In this document: one piece after another, positions 1-4,684 of the stretch
Numbering within the stretch: position 1 is the first letter of the stretch
Layout: the number at the start of each line of letters is the position of its first letter
Assembly: GCA_002792395.1 (NCBI GenBank)
Contig: PFOG01000152.1
Span: 1-7,285, forward strand
Length of the DNA stretch: 7,285 nt
From: Candidatus Portnoybacteria bacterium CG_4_10_14_0_2_um_filter_44_20
GTDB lineage: Bacteria; Patescibacteriota; Minisyncoccia; Portnoybacterales; GCA-002795985
Direction: 5' to 3'
Position numbers and translations under genes: made by a program
The notes under the pieces: generated by a model
Told to the model about the DNA's origin: nothing
Database searches by the model: none
What the model saw: the letters and a program-made list of their open reading frames with translations, nothing else

Positions 1-1555
1 TATTGGGGGTGTCGTTAATGAATCTTAGGTCGGGATGAAGAGGATAGATGGTCGCGTCAAAGCCTTGCGGATTATAATATTTCACTGGGAAAGCGTGAGG
101 GTATCTCTCGGTTATTTTTAGGCCGGCGTTTATCGCCGCTCGGAAGGCGGTGGTTGAAACTTGGCAGAGACCTCCTCCATATTCTGGAATAGTCTTATTC
201 TGTTTGATTACCAATTCTGGCAGATAGCCTTGTTGGGCGCCAATCTCGCCAAGAATGGAGTTGAAAGAAAATTCTTCGCCCGATTTTAAAAGCCGACCGT
301 TGAATTTGGCGGTACCAACCCCAATGTTGTGAATGCGGTTATTGGGAGAACCTGAAAAATTGGAAGTACCCTTGCCCAGCAATGAGGTTAATCCTAGGGT
401 GTCGATGTTGTCTGTGGCAATTTGGGGTGGGCGCGTGGTGACAATAATCTCGATATTTTTTTGGGACGAAGGATACCGTATCGATGTTGTGTTTAATCTG
501 GTGATGCCGCGTGAAATTTTATCGGCCGTTAACTCTGCTTCTAACTGTACTCCGTTTTGAGACAGTGCGAAAATTGTTACCTTTCCGCCCGACATCGTCA
601 GTTGAGCGTCAACCGGATCTCGATTAATAGCTGGAGAGATATTCATCAAAAACCCCCTAATTTTTTCTTTATCTAAAGAAACATTCAGAATTCCGCTCAT
701 TGTGCTTAAGGGATTGCTCCCATTGTTGTCGTCGGAATCTTTACTGGTTGGCGAAAAAGATATCCAGTCTGTTAGCGTTTCACGATCTATGTTCCAAGAA
801 TGCCGTTCTTCTGATTGGTCCGATGTATTTTGGTTTTTTACTTGATATGTCAAAAAATATGGCGCGTTATCCAAAATGCGGTTAGCCACATCTCTCGCGT
901 CCCGCGTTCCGTCCACCAAGATTTCCGGATAGTCTTTGATTAGCGCTAGCTCGATAGCGGACGAGTCGAGGATGACAGATCTTTTTTTAATATCCTCCCT
1001 AAGCTTTTCTCGGTCGAAGGCTTCTCCTTCTCGCGGGGCGACGATTTGCCAATCGCGCATCTTGGCATTGTAAATCAGGGAGGCGTTTTCGGCGGGACTT
1101 TCGAGGCCGCTGAATCTGTCGTGAGTGAGCCTCGCAAATTCTTCCATATCAATCATAATAACTGGCGCGACGTTATTTTGTCGTTGAAAAAAAAGAACTG
1201 ATATTTGTTCATAGAGCCCGGCCAGAATATTTTTGTTGCGCCCTAGGTTGTAGGCAGAGTCTCTGGTGGTTTTTGTGTCGATGGTGATACCTAGTTCATT
1301 TGGTTGAAGCGGCAGCTGATTATCTTGATAGGTTAAGATGATATTTTGGTTTGCCCACGCCTCAACTTTTTCGCTTAAAAGTGTTTCGGCCTCCGAGGGG
1401 GCTAATCCCCCAATTTTTACTCCGCCGACTTGAAGCCCGAGGATAATTTTATTGAAATTTAAAATTTCTAGGATAAAGCATAGAGATATGAAAATAATTA
1501 AAAAAACCACCAGAAAAAAGAGGGGGTATTTGTAATTGAGCTTCAAGGATCGCAT
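1..1555 (-). CDS. VanW-family membrane-anchored protein with peptidoglycan-binding-like repeats (C-terminus cut by window edge)
   Basis: The minus-strand frame is open from an ATG at 1553-1555 to the left edge (518 codons, no stop reached), so the C-terminus is missing. Residues 1-10 are basic and residues 11-32 form one hydrophobic helix (PLFFLVVFLIIFISLCFILE), so the protein is probably anchored in the membrane with the rest outside. Residues about 40-250 and 290-390 look like two copies of the putative peptidoglycan-binding module common in YoaR/VanW proteins (LQVGGVKIGGLAPSEAETLL; later IVAPREGEAFD). From about residue 395 the VanW domain follows: NFSGSPNNRIHNIGVG, LKSGEEFSFNSILG, then PEYGGGLCQVSTT with Cys464, and YYNPQGFDATIYP. 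VanW was first named from vancomycin-resistance clusters but its biochemical role is unknown; a cell-wall role is inference. A GTG seven codons upstream is a possible alternative start. The gene is divergent from ilvE. Confidence 0.93.
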   Translation of the reverse strand, partial: MRSLKLNYKYPLFFLVVFLIIFISLCFILEILNFNKIILGLQVGGVKIGGLAPSEAETLLSEKVEAWANQNIILTYQDNQLPLQPNELGITIDTKTTRDSAYNLGRNKNILAGLYEQISVLFFQRQNNVAPVIMIDMEEFARLTHDRFSGLESPAENASLIYNAKMRDWQIVAPREGEAFDREKLREDIKKRSVILDSSAIELALIKDYPEILVDGTRDARDVANRILDNAPYFLTYQVKNQNTSDQSEERHSWNIDRETLTDWISFSPTSKDSDDNNGSNPLSTMSGILNVSLDKEKIRGFLMNISPAINRDPVDAQLTMSGGKVTIFALSQNGVQLEAELTADKISRGITRLNTTSIRYPSSQKNIEIIVTTRPPQIATDNIDTLGLTSLLGKGTSNFSGSPNNRIHNIGVGTAKFNGRLLKSGEEFSFNSILGEIGAQQGYLPELVIKQNKTIPEYGGGLCQVSTTAFRAAINAGLKITERYPHAFPVKYYNPQGFDATIYPLHPDLRFINDTPN

Positions 1556-1563
1556 ACGCCTTG

Positions 1564-1572
1564 AGCATAGCA
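1564..1572 (-). promoter_or_regulatory. Candidate extended -10 promoter for the VanW-family gene
   Basis: Read on the minus strand this is TGC-TATGCT, an extended -10 element (TGn plus a TATAAT-like hexamer). No convincing -35 is seen 17 bases upstream (TTTTTC), which fits an extended -10 promoter. The expected transcription start is near 1557, only about two bases before the ATG at 1555, so the mRNA would be essentially leaderless. The AAGG just before the ATG would then lie outside the transcript. This rests on a single short motif in AT-rich DNA. Confidence 0.3.
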
Positions 1573-1713
1573 CATTTGAGATGATGGAAAAAGCGTTTGC
1601 TGAAAAACGGAAACTAAGTCTTGCATTTATTTTATATTTATGTTTTCCTATAGATAGAAGATTAATAAATAGATCCTTAAAAGTTTGCTTAGATTAAAAG
1701 GGGGCTACTCAAA

Positions 1714-2673
1714 ATGGCTATTAAGGGAAAAAAGATTTGGCTCGATGGTGGAATGTATGATTGGGACAAGGTGTTTATCCATCCGGTGAACCAGTCTTTG
1801 CATTACGGGCTGGGCGCGTTTGAGGGGCTAAGGTTTTATTTGCATCACGAAATGGTCGCGCCGGTTATTTTTCGGCTGCGAGACCACACGGAGCGGCTGT
1901 TCAATGCCGTTAAGGTTTTGGGGCTTGAGATACCTTATTCGCGAGACGAGGTCAGTCGGGCAATCATTGAAACCGTTAAGGCTAACAAGTGTCCCGAGGG
2001 CTATATTCGTCCCCTGGTCTTTCTTGGGGGGGCGACAAGGAACTTCGGCGATCTGGTCTTGGTTGAAAATAGCGAGATGGGCTTTGCGAAAGTAAGCCAG
2101 GTTCACCTAATGATCGCCGTTTGGCCATGGGGAACATATCTGGGTTCTGAGGCTTTGGAGAAAGGCATTCGCTTGGCTACGGTAGCTGTTCCCAGGCCGC
2201 ACCTTTCCCACGCCAAGATCTGCGGGAATTACCCCGCAACCCTTATGACCAAGCAGTTGGCCATGAAGAATGGTTACGATGAGGGGCTACAGCTTTGCGA
2301 TGGTTTGGTCGCCGAAGCGTCGGCCGCGAACATTTTCATTGTCAAAAACAAACGTTTGATCACTCCGCCGCTTAGCCTCTCGATCCTTCCTGGAATTACC
2401 AGAGATACGATAATGACTCTTGTTATTGATCTTTGGGTTCATGCTATCGGGGTTGTGGAAGAAAGGAGTTTCGGTATTAGCGAATTATACGCGGCAGACG
2501 AATGTTTCCTTTGCGGCACCGCGGTAGAAATTACGCCCGTACGCGAAGTCGACAATCGGACGATCGGGCTAGGAAAAGCTGGGCTAACCACCAAGAAGCT
2601 GCAGGAAATTTATTTCAAAATCGTGCATGGCGAGAGCCGACAATATGCTGGTTGGTTGACAGAAGTTAGATAA
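1714..2673 (+). CDS. ilvE: Branched-chain amino acid aminotransferase (class IV PLP enzyme)
   Basis: This cytosolic PLP enzyme moves an amino group between leucine, isoleucine or valine and 2-oxoglutarate, the last step of their synthesis or first of their breakdown. At 319 residues it is close to the usual 300-310 of IlvE. Visible motifs are LHYGLGAFEGLR (30-40), FRLRDH (53-58), YIRPLVF (97-103), the catalytic lysine K168 in HAKICGNY, the cofactor-contacting glutamate E201 in VAEASAANIF, LPGITRD (225-231) and CGTAVEITPV (267-276). Family members usually read EG-GEN where this one has EASAAN, so one conserved Glu is replaced. The start is supported by AAAAGGGGG at 1696-1704, nine bases before the ATG. 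The gene has its own terminator and is the only branched-chain gene in the window, so use in salvage or degradation is as likely as full biosynthesis. A D-amino-acid or aminodeoxychorismate-lyase-like relative is less likely given the WPWG and GTAVEITPV matches. Confidence 0.93.
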   Translation: MAIKGKKIWLDGGMYDWDKVFIHPVNQSLHYGLGAFEGLRFYLHHEMVAPVIFRLRDHTERLFNAVKVLGLEIPYSRDEVSRAIIETVKANKCPEGYIRPLVFLGGATRNFGDLVLVENSEMGFAKVSQVHLMIAVWPWGTYLGSEALEKGIRLATVAVPRPHLSHAKICGNYPATLMTKQLAMKNGYDEGLQLCDGLVAEASAANIFIVKNKRLITPPLSLSILPGITRDTIMTLVIDLWVHAIGVVEERSFGISELYAADECFLCGTAVEITPVREVDNRTIGLGKAGLTTKKLQEIYFKIVHGESRQYAGWLTEVR

Positions 2674-2691
2674 AGTTTTCCTAAATTTTTT

Positions 2692-2719
2692 AACCCTGCG
2701 TTATCGCAGGGTTTTGTTT
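2692..2719 (+). terminator. Rho-independent terminator after ilvE
   Basis: A perfect 9-bp stem, AACCCTGCG / CGCAGGGTT, closes a TTAT loop and is followed by TTGTTT. It lies 18 bases past the ilvE stop. The T tract is on the plus-strand side, so it ends ilvE transcription and separates it from the alanine dehydrogenase gene. Confidence 0.88.
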
Positions 2720-2826
2720 AAGCAAAAATTTTTAAAATAGATGGAATAAAAGCGCTTCTTATTGGCTTCGGACCGTTTAAAACAAAGCGAAGATTATCGA
2801 GCGGATTATTTCTGACATTGAGGCTC

Positions 2827-2855
2827 TTGCAAAATAAATTAATTTGTGGTATGGT
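2827..2855 (+). promoter_or_regulatory. Promoter of the alanine dehydrogenase-like gene
   Basis: TTGCAA (2827-2832) and TATGGT (2850-2855) are separated by 17 bases, and the -10 is preceded by TGG, giving an extended -10 (TGn). Expected start of transcription is about 2862, leaving a leader of about 70 bases before the ATG at 2933. The rest of the 2720-2932 gap shows no further clear signal apart from a possible 10-codon reading frame at 2877-2909. Confidence 0.5.
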
Positions 2856-2932
2856 CTTGATAAATTTACACAGGGCATGGAAAGAAGCTTGAAAATTGAA
2901 AATATATAAAAAGAAGAAAAGGAGAGGGCAGA

Positions 2933-3925
2933 ATGCTTATTGGCGTACCGAAAGAAATTAAAATCAGAGAGGGCCGCGTAGGGTTAACCCCGCAGGCGGT
3001 CGCTATCCTTATCGAAAAAGGGCACAAGGTATTTGTTGAAGCCAATGCCGGAGTTTTGAGCGGGTTTGGCGATGCGGACTACGAAAAAGCCGGCGCGCTC
3101 ATTGTGCCGAAAGAGATTGCATGGGGCGCGGATATTGTTGTTAAGGTTAAAGAGCCTTTGGTTTCAGAATATGATTTCATGCAGTATGGGCAGATCGTCT
3201 ATACCTTCTTCCATTTCCCCGATAATCCAGAATTGAAAAAGGTAGTACGGGAAAAGGGCGTGTTGGCGATGCCCTATGAGAATATCGAGGTGGCGGTGGG
3301 CAATAAAATCCTCCGGCCGATTTTAGCGGCCATGAGCCGTGTCGCGGCCGAGATCGCTGTGGATGTCGGCGCCCATTATCTTCGGAACCCAAACGGTGGT
3401 AGTGGTATCCTGCTTCAGGACGCGATTTCGGTGGTCATCGGCTATCGGGGTATTGCGGGAGATAGGGCGTTCGGTCGTCTGCATCTCCGCACCCATAATT
3501 ATGGCGGTCTCGTCATTGGTTTCGATAGGGATGAAAAGGTGGTTATGGGGCTGGATTTGGCTGGTTGGCTGAAACAGGCCGACTTAGTCATTTGCTGCGC
3601 GGCCAAAAGAAACACTGCTGCGCCGAAAATCATTACTCGGGGGATGGTTAAAACGATGCGGCCGGGATCCGTTATTATCGATATTGCTATTGATGAGGGC
3701 GGCTGTTGCGAAACGTCAATCAAGAAAACCACCCACGAAGATCCGATCTTCGTGGAAGAGGGTGTGATTCATTATTGTGTAGCCAATATGCCGGGCGCAG
3801 TGCCGCGTTCGTCAACACCGGCTTTAGTGCAAGCATCTTTACCTTTTCTGCTGGAGATCGCCAGCAAAGGCTGGGGGCGGGTGCTGGAAGAAAATCCAGT
3901 GTTAAAAAACGCCGCTCAGTTTTAA
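2933..3925 (+). CDS. ald: Alanine dehydrogenase-like protein with a shortened NAD-binding domain
   Basis: Alanine dehydrogenase interconverts L-alanine and pyruvate plus ammonia with NAD(H). The N-terminus MLIGVPKEIK...GRVGLTP is canonical, and the start has AAGGAG at 2919-2924, eight bases upstream. Expected active-site residues are present: R15, K73 in VKVKEP, H94 in FFHF and D254 in IDIAIDEGGC, followed by the family signature TTHEDP...HYCVANMPGAVPRSST (266-295). At 330 residues it is shorter than the usual 360-371. After NGGSGILL (154-161) the usual GGVPGV segment is absent. The glycine-rich loop reads GYRGIAG (170-176) instead of GxGxxG, about 17 residues are missing in the Rossmann region overall, and the usual PGAKAP loop reads RNTAAP (226-231). 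The C-terminal tail (usually ...YKGKVT...) is also missing. No other frame supplies the missing parts, so this looks like a real variant and not a frameshift. It may be a divergent enzyme, or one impaired in NAD binding. The transhydrogenase alpha subunit PntA is less likely given the C-terminal signature. Confidence 0.85.
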   Translation: MLIGVPKEIKIREGRVGLTPQAVAILIEKGHKVFVEANAGVLSGFGDADYEKAGALIVPKEIAWGADIVVKVKEPLVSEYDFMQYGQIVYTFFHFPDNPELKKVVREKGVLAMPYENIEVAVGNKILRPILAAMSRVAAEIAVDVGAHYLRNPNGGSGILLQDAISVVIGYRGIAGDRAFGRLHLRTHNYGGLVIGFDRDEKVVMGLDLAGWLKQADLVICCAAKRNTAAPKIITRGMVKTMRPGSVIIDIAIDEGGCCETSIKKTTHEDPIFVEEGVIHYCVANMPGAVPRSSTPALVQASLPFLLEIASKGWGRVLEENPVLKNAAQF

Positions 3926-3944
3926 TAACGGGATAGAGCATTTG

Positions 3945-3968
3945 GGCCGCGGCAACGCGGCCTTTTTT
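3945..3968 (+). terminator. Rho-independent terminator after the alanine dehydrogenase gene
   Basis: A perfect GC-only 7-bp stem, GGCCGCG / CGCGGCC, closes a GCAA tetraloop (GNRA type) and is followed directly by TTTTTT. It begins 19 bases past the stop codon at 3923-3925. Confidence 0.93.
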
Positions 3969-4010
3969 GTTGGCCGGCGGTTATCGTCAATGGCTAGTTT
4001 TTTTTGTTTA

Positions 4011-4019
4011 TGGTATATT
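4011..4019 (+). promoter_or_regulatory. Extended -10 promoter for the coiled-coil protein and probably the ATPase
   Basis: TGG-TATATT is an extended -10 element of the same TGG-TAT form as the one upstream of the alanine dehydrogenase gene. The 17-base-upstream position (TGGCTA, 3991-3996) is a poor -35. Expected start is near 4026, giving a short A-rich leader of about 20 bases. It lies just after the preceding terminator, as expected for a new transcription unit. Confidence 0.5.
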
Positions 4020-4045
4020 ATTAAGATAATAGTAAACTAAAAAAT

Positions 4046-4504
4046 ATGCCAGAGGAAAATCCAATTGCGCAAAATTCGCCAGAAAGCCGTGAGGCAGAAG
4101 ATTTTGAACAGAAAGAAATCGAAAGGCTTAAGCGGGAGATTCTGGACAGAGAAAAAAAAATAGCCGAAAAGAGGGCTGAAAGAGAGAAGAAGTCAAGGGT
4201 GGAGGTTTTTCGACCCGAGGCGCAAGAAGGCGCGGTTGATCAAGAAAAAATTGAAGTTGGTTCGGTGCCAACCACCCAAATTGATCCGGCGCAAGTTCAA
4301 AAACAAAGCCAGCAGATTAGCGCGCTTGATCCTCAGAATCAGGTAAAATTTTTGTGCGATCTGGCTTTTCAAAAAGGACTCGACTTTGCTATTCAAACCG
4401 CTCGCAACCTGGATAATCCCTATGTTTTAGACGCCTTTCATGATGCGCTGGTGGACGAATTGTATAAAAGATTAGTGACGGAAAGGAAGATTGAGGAGGC
4501 GTGA
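4046..4504 (+). CDS. Small coiled-coil protein upstream of the VirD4-like ATPase (function unknown)
   Basis: The protein has 152 residues, is highly charged, and has no signal peptide or membrane segment. Residues about 18-52 (EQKEIERLKREILDREKKIA and on) are a strongly predicted coiled coil rich in E, K and R. Residues 53-90 are polar and probably disordered. Residues 93-152 form a compact, probably helical C-terminal domain (LDPQNQVKFLCDLAFQKGLD, then ARNLDNPYVLDAFHDALVDE). From memory, similar C-terminal domains recur in CPR genomes beside large ATPases like the one that follows, so a partner or adaptor role is plausible but inferred. No Shine-Dalgarno sequence precedes the ATG; the preceding 20 bases are A-rich (GTAAACTAAAAAAT). 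It ends in TGA and is 180 bases upstream of the ATPase on the same strand with no classical terminator between them, so co-transcription is likely. Confidence 0.85.
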   Translation: MPEENPIAQNSPESREAEDFEQKEIERLKREILDREKKIAEKRAEREKKSRVEVFRPEAQEGAVDQEKIEVGSVPTTQIDPAQVQKQSQQISALDPQNQVKFLCDLAFQKGLDFAIQTARNLDNPYVLDAFHDALVDELYKRLVTERKIEEA

Positions 4505-4505
4505 A

Positions 4506-4671
4506 GAAATTTCTAATTGTCTAATTTCTCACCCTACGGGCGACCACCCGAAGGGTGGTAATTCACCTAATTATCTAATTTCTAACAAAAATTAAAATGC
4601 CAAATAACAACTTAGATTTTTCAATTAGACATTAGAAATTTCATTAGGTGAATTAGGTAATTGGGTGAATT
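4506..4671. repeat. Interlaced AT-rich inverted repeats filling the intergenic gap
   Basis: Two inverted-repeat pairs alternate in this gap. Arm A (4506-4526) pairs with A' (4623-4642), with one extra T as the only difference over about 20 bases. Arm B (4560-4580) pairs with B' (4651-4671) at 19 of 21 positions. The first 12 bases of B (AATTCACCTAAT) also pair perfectly with 4643-4654. The arms run A-B-A'-B', so both pairs cannot form as nested stems at once; folding would be alternative or pseudoknot-like. TCTAATTTCT also occurs directly repeated at 4520-4529 and 4574-4583. A GC-rich hairpin sits between A and B. Nothing protein-like is convincing here; the 12-codon frame at 4597-4635 runs into arm A' and is probably chance. 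The arrangement resembles a non-coding palindromic intergenic repeat such as those common in CPR genomes. Confidence 0.8.
4543..4559. other. GC-rich hairpin inside the intergenic repeat
   Basis: A perfect 7-bp stem, ACCACCC / GGGTGGT, closes a GAA loop. The adjoining CCCTACGGG (4532-4540) is a second, weaker CCC/GGG hairpin. No T tract follows on the plus strand (AATTCACC), so this is unlikely to be an intrinsic terminator. It looks like the core of the repeat element and could slow or protect the transcript between the two genes. Confidence 0.6.
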
Positions 4672-4684
4672 TTGAATTATCCCC

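Noticed and set aside
333..885. Plus-strand reading frames of 75 and 61 codons (333-560 and 700-885)
   Set aside because: They lie entirely inside the minus-strand VanW gene, show no family motifs and have no ribosome binding site; they are shadows.
2862..2932. Riboswitch or T-box in the leader of the alanine dehydrogenase gene
   Set aside because: The leader is only about 70 bases, with no strong helices, no T-box sequence and no terminator/antiterminator pair.
3339..3572. Frameshift in the alanine dehydrogenase NAD-binding region
   Set aside because: The overlapping plus frame (reading through 3339-3572) and the third frame do not contain the missing GGVPGV or GxGxxG motifs, and the main frame rejoins the family signature without a break.
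4543..4559. Intrinsic terminator between the coiled-coil gene and the ATPase
   Set aside because: The stem is good but no T tract follows on either strand, so termination is unlikely.
4597..4635. Twelve-codon reading frame in the intergenic repeat
   Set aside because: It is very short, has no ribosome binding site, and its end overlaps the A' repeat arm.
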